Shown here: piece by piece, positions 1 to 8,883 of the stretch
How positions within the stretch are numbered: position 1 is the first letter of the stretch
Layout of the letters: each line of letters begins with the position of its first letter
Assembly: GCF_004297105.1 (NCBI RefSeq)
Contig: NZ_SCVE01000018.1
Span: forward strand, 262,668-326,667
Source of the DNA: Herbiconiux sp.
Lineage (GTDB): Bacteria; Actinomycetota; Actinomycetes; Actinomycetales; Microbacteriaceae
Length of the DNA stretch: 64,000 nucleotides
Direction: 5' to 3'
Notes under the pieces: generated by a model
What the model was told of the DNA's origin: nothing
Seen by the model: only the letters and a program-made list of their open reading frames with translations
The model's database searches: none
Position numbers and translations under genes: made by a program

Positions 1-2262
1 GGTCTGCCAGCCGGACGGGATCGGGGCGTACCCGGCCGGCAGGGTGCCGATCGCGGTGCCCTGCTCCTGACCGGAGGTGGCGGCGTAGTTGATGAAGTTC
101 GCGTAGTCGGCGCGCACCGTGGCATCCGTCATGGCCGGATTGGCGGCGACGTATACGGCCATGGCGAGCGGATAGGCATCCGGAGCGCCCTTGGCCGCCG
201 ACGACGTGGGGTCGAAGCGGTACACCTGGGGCTGCGCGGGGTCGGCCGTCATCGCGGCGGCCGCGGCGGCGAGCGAGTCGTCATCCGGCCCCACGAACTT
301 GCCCGCCGGATTCAGCAGCTTCGCCTGAAAGACCTGGTACTTGGCCGCCGAGCCGGTGTCGGTGATGCCCATGACGCGCTGGAACCCGGGGAGGTTGCGG
401 TCGGCCTTCTTGTACTTCGGCGGAACCGAGACCGCGTCCCAGTCGCCGAGGATCTGACCGTTGCCCCGGAGGATGAGCCGTGCGCTCGTGGCGAAGTCGT
501 TCGTGTAGGGGCGCCAGGTGACCACGTTCACCGGCCCCTTGCCGGTGGAGTCGGTCGCCTGCTCGGTGGGGTCGCCCTTGGGGAAGTTGTCGCGGGGGTA
601 GGTGATCATGGTGTCGCCCGTGCCCTGGGTGTGGAAGACGTCTGCATTCGGCGAGCTCCACGGGTTCACCTTCATGCCGTAGCCGTCATCCGCGCCATTG
701 AGGAAGGCGACGGCGTCGGCGTCGGCGAGGATGTAGTCCCACACGGCCCGGGCGCTGTCCGAGCGTCCCTGCGGCACGATGAGGTCGGCGAGTGCGGGTG
801 AGGCGATCGACTGGTACTGCCAGTCGCTGTCCTGGTTCACCGCGAGGAAGTCGGGGTCGAAGGTGATGCTCCGGGGATTGTTCCCCAGATGCGCCTTGTC
901 CTTGGCCGAGCCGGGAACCGAGTCGGTGTAGGAGTACGTCAGCAGCTTGGCGAGGAGCCTCGGCGTGAGATTCATCGACTCGTACGGCAGCCGCTGCCGC
1001 CCCGTGACCTCGTCTTTGATGTCGGCCGGGATGTTCGCGAACTGGTTCACCTCGCGGTCGATCGAGAAGCCGATCGAGACGCCCGTCAAGGCGATCGGCG
1101 CGTACGTGAGCGAATCGGTGGTGTCGGGTGTGCTCAGGGCGCGCGATGTCAGAGCCATCGGTTTCGTGGCGGTGCCGCTGTTGGCCGCCTGGAGGGCATC
1201 CGACTCGGCCGAGACGATCGCGGTGTAGGCCGATCCGCCCTTGGCGCTGCAGAGGGTGGGCTGCCAGGAGGCGATGGCCACCGAGGGCAGCTCGCTGCCG
1301 GCCAGCTGGCGCTCCGTGCCGCCGATCTTGCAGCGGGAGTCGGCGGGGAGGAAGTCGAGCTTGATGGCGATGCGGTGCTTCCAGCTGTCCCAGAAGAGAC
1401 CGGAGTTGCGGATCGACGTCTCGTTGGCATCGTTCGTGCCGCGGGGCACCACCACGAGCCAGCACGCCAGGTGCGGTGTCTCCCCCTTGGCGTCCTTCTT
1501 GCTGGATCCGCAGCCGAGACCGGGCGACTGCACGACGGTCTGCATCTCGAACTTGACCGCGCCCGTGCCATCGGCGCCCGAACCGGCCCAGTTGATCTCG
1601 TTGGTCGTGAACTGGGTGAAGTACTGGTTGTTGTTGAGGTCGATCTTCTCGCTGGCGTCCTTCTTCGCGTCGGCGTAGACGTTCTGACCGGTGATGTCGT
1701 TGAGAACGACCTTCTCCACCGAGCCGCCGTCGGCGCCGTGGAACGGGATGCCCGTGTAGGTGGGGCTGTTGGTCGAGGTACCGGGGATCGTGTACGGAGC
1801 GTCCTGCTCGGGGATCGGGTTGCGGTAGCTCACGAGCGCGTCGCGCTGAGAGCCCTGTGACACGAAGCCGCCGTACTGGCAGGTGGTGCGGTCGGGGCCG
1901 CCGTCGGCATCCGTTCCCCAGCACTGCATGATCTGGAGGAAGTTCGAGCCCGCCGTACCCCCGGAGGGGGCTTCGGACTTGATGCCGCCGGTCCAGCTGA
2001 TCTGCACGCCCTCGGCCTGGAGGTCGCGCGTCTTCGATACGGTCACCGCGAGGTCGGGCATGGGGGCGTTGTCGATGTCCTTGTCCTGCAGGTTCGCCGC
2101 GACCGTCACGACGGAGGAGGTGTCCGCCTGCGCGGGCGTGCCGAACGAGATGCCGCTGACGACGCTCAGCCCTCCGACGAGCACGCCGGTGACGACTCCG
2201 GCGACGACGGAGGCCAACCAGGGACGCCGGGGTGACCGGCGGTGGCGGGCGGAACGGGACAC
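1..2262 (-). CDS. large secreted phosphate-binding-protein-like protein (C-terminus outside window)
   Basis: A frame of 754 codons is open from a GTG at 2262 to the window edge, so the C-terminus is missing. A GGAG Shine-Dalgarno lies just upstream of the GTG. The first 47 residues are a basic stretch (SRSARHRRSPRRP), a hydrophobic core and an APAQAD-like cleavage site, so the protein is exported. Stretches such as YAPIALTGVSIGFSID and NLTPRLLAKLLTYSY resemble PstS-family periplasmic-binding folds, and the end of the visible part (FINYAATSGQEQGTAIG) resembles the PstS C-terminus. It follows pstC-pstA-pstS on the same strand after 167 bases. I infer a cell-surface phosphate- or anion-binding partner of that transporter. 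The protein is much longer than a normal PstS (about 370 residues), so an extra N-terminal domain is likely. Confidence 0.7.
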   Translation of the reverse strand, partial: MSRSARHRRSPRRPWLASVVAGVVTGVLVGGLSVVSGISFGTPAQADTSSVVTVAANLQDKDIDNAPMPDLAVTVSKTRDLQAEGVQISWTGGIKSEAPSGGTAGSNFLQIMQCWGTDADGGPDRTTCQYGGFVSQGSQRDALVSYRNPIPEQDAPYTIPGTSTNSPTYTGIPFHGADGGSVEKVVLNDITGQNVYADAKKDASEKIDLNNNQYFTQFTTNEINWAGSGADGTGAVKFEMQTVVQSPGLGCGSSKKDAKGETPHLACWLVVVPRGTNDANETSIRNSGLFWDSWKHRIAIKLDFLPADSRCKIGGTERQLAGSELPSVAIASWQPTLCSAKGGSAYTAIVSAESDALQAANSGTATKPMALTSRALSTPDTTDSLTYAPIALTGVSIGFSIDREVNQFANIPADIKDEVTGRQRLPYESMNLTPRLLAKLLTYSYTDSVPGSAKDKAHLGNNPRSITFDPDFLAVNQDSDWQYQSIASPALADLIVPQGRSDSARAVWDYILADADAVAFLNGADDGYGMKVNPWSSPNADVFHTQGTGDTMITYPRDNFPKGDPTEQATDSTGKGPVNVVTWRPYTNDFATSARLILRGNGQILGDWDAVSVPPKYKKADRNLPGFQRVMGITDTGSAAKYQVFQAKLLNPAGKFVGPDDDSLAAAAAAMTADPAQPQVYRFDPTSSAAKGAPDAYPLAMAVYVAANPAMTDATVRADYANFINYAATSGQEQGTAIGTLPAGYAPIPSGWQT

Positions 2263-2344
2263 GGGTGACTCCAAGCTGAACCCAGGGGATTCGTGGTAAC
2301 GGCGCCAAAGTATGGGCGCAGGGTGTCGGTGGGATGAACAGCGT

Positions 2345-2360
2345 GGGAAGGAGACTTCCC
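2345..2360 (-). terminator. short hairpin between pstS and the downstream gene
   Basis: GGGAAG-GAGA-CTTCCC forms a 6-bp stem with a 4-base loop in the 167-base gap after pstS. There is no U-tract, so it may be an attenuator, a processing site or chance. Confidence 0.3.
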
Positions 2361-2429
2361 TCCGAGGTTTCGCCCTGTGGTCAGATGCGCCCGGATGCCC
2401 CGCGAGCGGGGGTCAGCGGTGCGGAGGCG

Positions 2430-4031
2430 TCAGGAATCGCGGCCCGCGCGCTTGATGCGGCGGGAGGCCAAGGGGGGCACGACGATGACGACGATCAGCA
2501 GGACGCCCGCGGCGATCATGAGCACCTGCTCCGGGCCGAGACCGGAATCCGGCAGGGAGAAGGGACTGGACACCGCGGCACCGCCGACCGAGCTCCCCCC
2601 GCTCACGAGGGCCCCGTTCTCGTCGTAGACGGCTGCGGCTCCGGATGTCGCAGCCCCCGCTGCGGTGCCGGCCGCCGCCGCGGCACCCGCCGCAGCCGCC
2701 GTGGCCGCATCCGGAGCGTTCGCGGTCTCGGTCGGCGTGGCGGCCGCACCCGCGGTGCCCTTCGCGCACTGGGTGGGACCCTTCTGGTCGCATGCCTCGG
2801 GCTGGGGGGCATTGGCGGCGAGCACGCTCGAGCCGTCGGCGCCGATGTTCGGGTTCTTGCAGGTGCTGACGTCGATGCCCGTGCCCCCCGCGCCCGGGAT
2901 CTTCGAGATCTGTTCGGATCCCGCCTCCACGAGGTTGAGCGGCAGCGCCGAGTAGCCCAGGGCACCCGCGACGCTCTGCCCTTCGCAGAGCATGTACCGC
3001 GCGAAGGTGCCGAGGGTGGCGCCCTTCTTCTCGGTGAAGACCTTGTTGGTCGTGGTGGGGATGATCATGTACGAGTAGCTCGACAAGGGGTACGTGCGCG
3101 GGTCGCTCGAGTTGTAGACGTTGTCGAGGATCTGCGTGAGGTACCGGTCGGGGCTCGGATCCGTGTCGATCTGCGCCTGCGTCAGCGCCACGGCCACCGA
3201 CGACTCGGTCGGCTCGATGTAGTACCCGGCGTTGTTGAGCACCTTGGCCACCGGGAACCCGGAGTTGAGCGCATAGGAGTACTCGACGTAGGTGATGGCG
3301 CCCTCGCCGTAGCTCTGCGAGACGTAGCCCGCCACACCGAGGGAGCCGTTCTGGGCCTTCATCGAGCCCTTCACGACGTATTGCGAGGTCATGAGTCCGC
3401 TCGGCTGGTAGGCGCTCCACAGGCTCGGGTACTGCTTCGACATCCAGAGCGTGAACTGCGCGGTCGAACCCGATCCGTCGGATCGCACGACCGGCACGAT
3501 CGGCTTGTCGGGCATCGTGAGGCCGGGATTGTCGGCCTGGATGGCCGGGTCGTTCCAGTTGGTGATCACGTTGGTGAAGATCTTGGTGATCACCTCGCCG
3601 CTCAGGCGGAGATTGGTGACCTGCTTGCCGTTGATCTTCACGTTGTACATGAACGCGGTGCCACCGGCCACGATCGGCATGTAGGCGTAGCCCGACGTGG
3701 GCACCTCGGGCGGCGATCCGTCTTCCGGGTTCGTCTGGAACGGGATCTCGCTGACCGCGAAGTCGACGGTCTGGTTGATGAACTCCCGTCGCCCGGCCGA
3801 GGAGCCGAGTCCGTTGTAGTTGACGCTCATCGAGTAGTTGTCCTGCACGGTCTTGCGCCACTGGTCGATCGCGTTCTGCGACCAGGTGGAGCCCGCGCCC
3901 GTGATGGGCTCGTAGCTGTCGGCCTGAGCGGGCACGGCGGTACCGGCGAAGGCGCCGAGCACGAGGAGCACGAACGCCAGGACGGCGGCGGACGTGCGGG
4001 CGATGCGGAGGGTCGGGGTCACGCGGGTCAT
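2430..4031 (-). CDS. pstS: phosphate ABC transporter substrate-binding protein, membrane-anchored
   Basis: 533 residues. An N-terminal signal peptide (hydrophobic residues about 12-32, cleavage near VPAQAD) is followed by a PstS fold: ITGAGSTWSQNAIDQW is the phosphate-binding GAGST motif, and VVRSDGSGSTAQF is the second anion loop. After about residue 400 there is an Ala/Thr-rich stalk, then SLPDSGLGPEQVLM, a hydrophobic helix and a basic tail (SRRIKRAGRDS). The protein is therefore held at the membrane by a C-terminal helix, or the LPDSG is a variant sortase signal. Most Gram-positive PstS proteins are N-terminal lipoproteins instead. The ATG overlaps the pstA stop by four bases (ATGA), so translation is probably coupled. 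Being placed after pstC and pstA is also unusual. Confidence 0.88.
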   Translation of the reverse strand: MTRVTPTLRIARTSAAVLAFVLLVLGAFAGTAVPAQADSYEPITGAGSTWSQNAIDQWRKTVQDNYSMSVNYNGLGSSAGRREFINQTVDFAVSEIPFQTNPEDGSPPEVPTSGYAYMPIVAGGTAFMYNVKINGKQVTNLRLSGEVITKIFTNVITNWNDPAIQADNPGLTMPDKPIVPVVRSDGSGSTAQFTLWMSKQYPSLWSAYQPSGLMTSQYVVKGSMKAQNGSLGVAGYVSQSYGEGAITYVEYSYALNSGFPVAKVLNNAGYYIEPTESSVAVALTQAQIDTDPSPDRYLTQILDNVYNSSDPRTYPLSSYSYMIIPTTTNKVFTEKKGATLGTFARYMLCEGQSVAGALGYSALPLNLVEAGSEQISKIPGAGGTGIDVSTCKNPNIGADGSSVLAANAPQPEACDQKGPTQCAKGTAGAAATPTETANAPDAATAAAAGAAAAAGTAAGAATSGAAAVYDENGALVSGGSSVGGAAVSSPFSLPDSGLGPEQVLMIAAGVLLIVVIVVPPLASRRIKRAGRDS

Positions 4032-5398
4032 TCCTCGGGTGTCGTGGCAGGGGCGGGGGTGGGTGCGGGTGCGGATGCGGATGCGCTCGGGCGAGAGGGG
4101 TAATCGCCGCGGGCGACCCGGTCTTCGAGGATCGTGATGCGGTGCAGGTCGCGCATCGACTCGGCCCGCGCGTTGCGGCGCTGCCGGTCGGAGAGCTGGC
4201 CGGGGCCCTTGCCGCCGATCATGCGCGCCACGATGAAGAGGGTGAGCACCAGCAGGATGAGCACGGCCGCCGTGCCGAACCCCCGGGCCACCATGTTCGG
4301 CTCGGGCGAGCGCACGAAGTCGAACACCTGCAGCGGGAGCGAGATCATCGGCCCCGAGAACGGGTTGACGTTCATCACGGCGGTCACGCCCGAGGTGAGC
4401 AGCACGGGCGAGGTCTCGCCGATGCCGCGCGCGGTGCCGAGGATGACGGCGGTGACGAGGCCGGAGCGCGCGGTCGGCAGCACCACGTGCCACACCGTGC
4501 GCCAGCGCGTGGTGCCGAGCGCGTAGGAGGCCTCCCGGAGGTTTCCCGGAACGAGGCGCAGCACGACATCCGAGGCCCGGATGACGATGGGCAGCATCAT
4601 GACCGTGATGGCGAGGGATGCCGCGAAGCCCGACCTCTCGTGCGTCACGAGCTGGATGACGGCCGCGTAGATGAACAGGCCGGCCACGATCGACGGCAGG
4701 GCGGTCATGGCGTCGGAGATGGTGCGCACGAAGCGGGCGAACTTTCCGCCCACCTCGTTGAGGAACACGGCGGTGGTGACGCCGAGCGGGATGGTGATGG
4801 CGAGGGCGATGGAGATCTGGATGAGCGTGCCCACCACCGCGTGCAGGATGCCGCCCGAGGTGAGCGGGTCGAGCGGGCCCGTGGTCTTCATCGTCTCGGT
4901 GAAGAAGTTGAGGTGCAGCACGGCGTCACGGCCACGGGCGAGCGTGTAGATCGCGATGAACACGAGGGCGCCGACCAGGATGGTGCCGGCGCTCACCATG
5001 AGCACGGTGGCGAGCTTGTCCTTCACCTCCTGGCGGTCGGCGCGCACCGCCACCAGCAGCAGGTAGATGCCGATGAAGGCGACGTAGGCGATGATGAACC
5101 ACCCGATCGCGCCCGTGAGCGGGGCGATCCAGCCGAAGAGCAGGGTGGAGAACGCCATGCCGCCGGCGAGCGCTCCGATGATGTTGAACTTCTCGTCGAT
5201 GGTGACGGCGTGCAGGCCGCGACGCGGGCCGATCTCGATGCCCTCGCTCGAGGGGATGACGGTCGGCGCTGCCCCGCCGTGGTCGGAGTCGGAGTCGGAG
5301 TCGGTCTCTGAGTCGTCGAACTCGAGGGCGTCGAGCTCCTCGGTCATCGTGTCGTCGAGGAGGCCGTCGCCAGCCGGATGCTCGTAGGTGGTCGTCAT
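4028..5398 (-). CDS. pstA: phosphate ABC transporter permease PstA
   Basis: 456 residues. The core is a six-helix ABC permease with the EAA-type loop around LREASYALGTTRWRTVWHVV and TARGIGETSPVLL, both typical of PstA. It moves phosphate across the membrane together with PstC, powered by PstB. The first 60 residues are an acidic Asp/Ser/Glu-rich cytoplasmic extension (about 4298-5330 holds the recognisable core), and the C-terminus adds an Ala/Pro-rich tail, so it is longer than the usual 290-300 residues. It starts four bases after the pstC stop and overlaps pstS by four bases. Confidence 0.93.
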   Translation of the reverse strand: MTTTYEHPAGDGLLDDTMTEELDALEFDDSETDSDSDSDHGGAAPTVIPSSEGIEIGPRRGLHAVTIDEKFNIIGALAGGMAFSTLLFGWIAPLTGAIGWFIIAYVAFIGIYLLLVAVRADRQEVKDKLATVLMVSAGTILVGALVFIAIYTLARGRDAVLHLNFFTETMKTTGPLDPLTSGGILHAVVGTLIQISIALAITIPLGVTTAVFLNEVGGKFARFVRTISDAMTALPSIVAGLFIYAAVIQLVTHERSGFAASLAITVMMLPIVIRASDVVLRLVPGNLREASYALGTTRWRTVWHVVLPTARSGLVTAVILGTARGIGETSPVLLTSGVTAVMNVNPFSGPMISLPLQVFDFVRSPEPNMVARGFGTAAVLILLVLTLFIVARMIGGKGPGQLSDRQRRNARAESMRDLHRITILEDRVARGDYPSRPSASASAPAPTPAPATTPEE

Positions 5399-5402
5399 CC
5401 GA

Positions 5403-6539
5403 TCACTGGCTCTCTGCGCCGGAGCGCGATCGGGCCACGATGGTCGAGGCGGTGAAGTTCACGATGAGCGTGATGATGAAGAGCACGAGGCCCGCCGCCA
5501 TCAGGGCCGAGAGGCCGAACTCGCTGGCCTCGCCGTAGCGCAGGGCGATGAGCGCGGAGATCGAGTTGGTGCCGGTCTTCAGCACCTGCCAGTTGATGGT
5601 GAACACCGGGGAGATGATCATGTACACCGCGATGGTCTCGCCGAGGGCGCGGCCGAGGCCGAGCATGGTGCCTCCGATGATGCCGCCGCGGCCGAACGGG
5701 AGCACGACAGCGCGGATCATGCCCCAGCGGGTGCCGCCGAGCGCGAAGGCGCCTTCGCGCTCGCCGATCGGCGCCTGAGAGAAGGCCTCGCGCATGACCG
5801 AGGCCTGGGTCGGCACCACCATGAGGCCCACCACGATTCCGGCGATGAAGGCCGAGGAGGTGAAGGCGCTCGCCTCGGTGAGCGTCTCGCCGTTCTCGCC
5901 CGTGACGGCGAAGATCGGGATGAAGCTGAAGTAGTGCGAGATCCAGCGGGCCACCGGGATCATGGCGTCCTGCAGGAAGAACACACCCCAGAGACCGAAC
6001 ACGATGCTCGGCACGGCGGCCATCAGGTCGACGAGCGAGATCATGAAGGAACGGAGCGTGCCGCGCACCACCTCGGAGAGCAGGAGGGCGGTGCCGAACG
6101 CGAGCGGGAAGCCGGTGCAGAGCGCGACGAGGGCCACCGTCACCGTGCCGAAGAGCACGGCGGCGATGCCGAAGTTCTGGGTCTCGGGCGACCACTCCTG
6201 CGTCCAGAGGAACGACGGACCGGCCACCTGCAGCGCCGAGCCCGCCCGGAGGGTGAGGAAGAGGCCCACGAGGAGCATGATGCCGACCGTGGTGGCACCG
6301 GCGGTGTACGCAACCGTCTGGAAGACCGTGTCGGACGTCGAGCGGCGCGACACCAACGACCTGGGCCGCGGAGCCGAGTCCGCGGCGTCGTTGCGCGGCG
6401 CGCCGCCCTCGCCTCCGGCTCCACCAGCACCGGCGGTGCCTTCGCGGTCGGTCGCACCCTCGAGAGGAGCGATCACATCCGTGCGCTCGTTCTCGAGTAA
6501 GACGTCCTCGATCGTCTGGAAGACGTCCTTATCCGTCAC
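5403..6539 (-). CDS. pstC: phosphate ABC transporter permease PstC
   Basis: 378 residues from a GTG at 6539 (VTDKDVFQTIEDVLL). The open frame continues further upstream, but the residues there look non-coding. A poorly conserved hydrophilic N-terminus of about 75 residues precedes six membrane helices. The permease loop EGAFALGGTRWGMIRAVVL and GLGRALGETIAVYM are PstC hallmarks. It is the first gene of the pstC-pstA-pstS operon. On the coding strand a single GTTCACC element lies about 40 bases upstream; it resembles one PhoP-box unit of actinobacteria, but no convincing direct repeat accompanies it. No pstB is visible in the window. Confidence 0.92.
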   Translation of the reverse strand: MTDKDVFQTIEDVLLENERTDVIAPLEGATDREGTAGAGGAGGEGGAPRNDAADSAPRPRSLVSRRSTSDTVFQTVAYTAGATTVGIMLLVGLFLTLRAGSALQVAGPSFLWTQEWSPETQNFGIAAVLFGTVTVALVALCTGFPLAFGTALLLSEVVRGTLRSFMISLVDLMAAVPSIVFGLWGVFFLQDAMIPVARWISHYFSFIPIFAVTGENGETLTEASAFTSSAFIAGIVVGLMVVPTQASVMREAFSQAPIGEREGAFALGGTRWGMIRAVVLPFGRGGIIGGTMLGLGRALGETIAVYMIISPVFTINWQVLKTGTNSISALIALRYGEASEFGLSALMAAGLVLFIITLIVNFTASTIVARSRSGAESQ

Positions 6540-6648
6540 GAGCAACCAACCATGCCGCTGATGCTCGGGGCCGGAGGTGAACGAAGGGAAGCCGTGGAGT
6601 GAAGGGGCCGTTTCGGGGGAATGGAGAGAGCGGCGGGAGCATCGTCGG

Positions 6649-8883
6649 TCACCCCCCGTTCGCGGGGGCACCGGGATCGTCGGGGTCGGGGGCGGGTGTG
6701 CCGGTGGGAGTGGGTGTCGAGGTGGGGGTGGGGGTCGGCGTCGGCAGGGGCGCGGCCGAGCGCGGCACGGCCACCAGCAGAGTCACCGTCGAGCCGAGCC
6801 TCGCCTCGGTCCCTTCGACGGGAACGGTGCCGAGCACAGTGCCTTGCGGCGCATCGTCGCCGCGGGTGGTGATGATCACCTCGAAGCCGGAGCTGCGCAG
6901 GCTCGAGAGCGCGTCGGACTGCGCGGCACCGCCGGTGCGCGGCACGACGTTGGAACCGGATGCGACCACCAGGTCGACCGTGCTGCCGACCGCGGCCTGG
7001 CTGCCGCCCGCCGGGTTGTGGCTCAGAACCGTGTCGGCCGACTGGGTGGAGTTCTGCGGCGTGACGGTCCCCACGGTCAGGCCGGCTGCGGTCAAGGCGT
7101 CGCGGGCCGCGGAGAGCGAGAGTGCGGTGAGAGGGGGCACGGCGATCATCGGGGCGGCGACGCTCTGCACCACCGGGGTGGTCGTGGGGGTGACGGAGAC
7201 GGTCGGCTCGGGAGCGGGTGTCTCGGGGCCCGCACCGAACGTCGCGGAGCCGGCATTGCCCGCGGCGAGGGCCCAGGCCACCACCACGATGGCGGCGGCG
7301 AGGGCGACGAAGACCCAGAGCGCGGCTGATCCGCGGGGCGTTGGAGCCGTGCCGGCGCCGGTGCCGGCGCCGGGACCGCCTCCGCTGCCGCGACCGGCTC
7401 CGGCGGTGGCCGGTGCGGTACTGGGCGCGCCGGTGCGTGTGCCCGACGGGTAGGCGGCCGTGGGCCGATTCGGGGACGCCTGGACCGTGGATGCCGCCGA
7501 GCCCCCGGAGCGGGCACGGGCACGCGGGAGTACCGCGGTGGCGGTGTCATCGCCAGACGCGGGTACATCGTCCGCCGTCAGTCGGGCCGCCGACGCCAGG
7601 GCCGCTGCGCCGGCACCCGCCATCACCCGGGTGGCGTCGTGCGAAGCATCCGGGGCCGGGCCATCGATCGCGCGCAGGTGCTGGGCCGCGGCGCGCACGG
7701 CCACCTGCATCGCGGCGGCGTCGGGGAAGCGGGATGCGGGGTCTTTCAGCATCGCCCGCACCACCAGGCGGTCGAGGGAGCGGGGCGTTCCCGGCCGTTC
7801 GACCGACGGCACGGGTGGCGGCGAGTTGAGGTGGGCGAGCATGACCGCGCGACGGGAGTCACGGACGAACGGCGCGTGGCCCACGAGCGCGAAGTAGAGC
7901 ACCGCGCCGAGCTGGTACAGGTCGCCGCGCTCATCGACCGGCTCACCGCGTGCCTGCTCGGGCGAGAGATAGCTCACGTTGCCGAGCACGCCGAGCGCGG
8001 TGTCGGGAGGGGCCGGCGCGGCATCGGCGGGGGCTGGGGCGGCGGCGGGAGCGTCGCTGGAGGTGGTGGTGGTGGTGGTGGCGGCGGTGGCACCCGGAGC
8101 GGGGGGACCGGCGATGGCGAGGCCCTCCAGGGCGGGCACGGCTTCGGTCGTGGGCGCCGCATCGGGGAAGGTCGCCGCGCCGGGGGTGGCAGCCGCGCGG
8201 GGTGTGGCGGCCGCGCCGGGGGTGGCGGCCGCGCCGGGGCTGGCAGCCGCGCGGGGGGTGGTGGCCGCGCGGGGGGTCGTGGCCGCGCGGGGGGTCGTGG
8301 CCGCGCGGGGGGTCGTGGCCGCGCGGGGGGTCGTGGAACGGAGCACGTCGGAACCCAGGGCGGCGCGGCCGGCGGCATCCGCGAGTCCGAAGTCGACGAG
8401 ACGCACCCCGGAGGCGCGCAGCACGCCGCGTGGGTCGCGGGCGATCATGATGTTGGCCGGAGAGATGTCGCGATGCACCAGGCCGGTGTCGTGCGCGTGA
8501 ACGAGAGCCGACAGAACACCGTCGGCCACGGCGAGCGTCTCGGCGAACGTCAACTCGCCCTCGTGCTCGACCAGTTCGGAGAGGCTGACCCCGGGTGCGA
8601 ACTCGAAGGCGATCCAAGCCTGCGGGTCGTTGTCGCCCGCGTGCACGCCCATCCCGATCACCTCGACGATGTTCGGATGCTTCAGGTCACCGGCCGTGCG
8701 GGCCTCGGCGAAGAAGGCCTCGCGGGCCTGTTCCGAGCGCGAGAAGTGCGGGTGCAGGATCTTCAGCGCGATCGTCTCGCCGGTGTCGAGATCGACCGCT
8801 TTGAACACCGAGGCCGAACCGCCGCTGCCGAGCAGTTCGCCGAGCCGGAAGCGGGAGGAGATGAGTCCGTCGGCCTCAGCCAT
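6649..8883 (-). CDS. PASTA-domain serine/threonine protein kinase with a repeat-filled activation loop
   Basis: 744 residues. Kinase domain about 11-400: glycine-rich loop LLGSGGSASVFK, catalytic Lys41, HRD at 137-139 and DFG at 164-166. The catalytic-loop Lys is replaced by Ser (HRDISPAN). Between DFG and SPEQ (307-310), where 20-30 residues are normal, about 140 residues intervene. They include TTPRAA-type units at about 183-235, then Pro/Ala-rich sequence and a T7 run. After an Ala/Gly-rich linker come a membrane helix at 521-541 and two PASTA-like repeats at about 579-706, so the sensor faces outward and probably binds peptidoglycan. It overlaps the upstream transglycosylase gene by 8 bases, which supports a cell-wall role. 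Kinase activity is uncertain given the Ser substitution. Confidence 0.9.
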   Translation of the reverse strand: MAEADGLISSRFRLGELLGSGGSASVFKAVDLDTGETIALKILHPHFSRSEQAREAFFAEARTAGDLKHPNIVEVIGMGVHAGDNDPQAWIAFEFAPGVSLSELVEHEGELTFAETLAVADGVLSALVHAHDTGLVHRDISPANIMIARDPRGVLRASGVRLVDFGLADAAGRAALGSDVLRSTTPRAATTPRAATTPRAATTPRAATTPRAAASPGAAATPGAAATPRAAATPGAATFPDAAPTTEAVPALEGLAIAGPPAPGATAATTTTTTSSDAPAAAPAPADAAPAPPDTALGVLGNVSYLSPEQARGEPVDERGDLYQLGAVLYFALVGHAPFVRDSRRAVMLAHLNSPPPVPSVERPGTPRSLDRLVVRAMLKDPASRFPDAAAMQVAVRAAAQHLRAIDGPAPDASHDATRVMAGAGAAALASAARLTADDVPASGDDTATAVLPRARARSGGSAASTVQASPNRPTAAYPSGTRTGAPSTAPATAGAGRGSGGGPGAGTGAGTAPTPRGSAALWVFVALAAAIVVVAWALAAGNAGSATFGAGPETPAPEPTVSVTPTTTPVVQSVAAPMIAVPPLTALSLSAARDALTAAGLTVGTVTPQNSTQSADTVLSHNPAGGSQAAVGSTVDLVVASGSNVVPRTGGAAQSDALSSLRSSGFEVIITTRGDDAPQGTVLGTVPVEGTEARLGSTVTLLVAVPRSAAPLPTPTPTPTSTPTPTGTPAPDPDDPGAPANGG
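8170..8337 (-). repeat. 18-bp tandem repeat inside the kinase activation segment
   Basis: About nine units of 18 bp are present. The most regular ones (8267-8337) read GTCGTGGCCGCGCGGGGG on the plus strand and encode TTPRAA on the minus strand. Units toward 8170 are diverged (TPGAAA, SPGAAA). The period is a multiple of three, so unit gain or loss keeps the kinase in frame. Confidence 0.85.

Noticed and set aside
2334..4103. Very long plus-strand open frame over pstS
   Set aside because: Antisense to the well-conserved pstS with His/Arg/Gly-rich nonsense; a high-GC shadow frame, like many others in the window.
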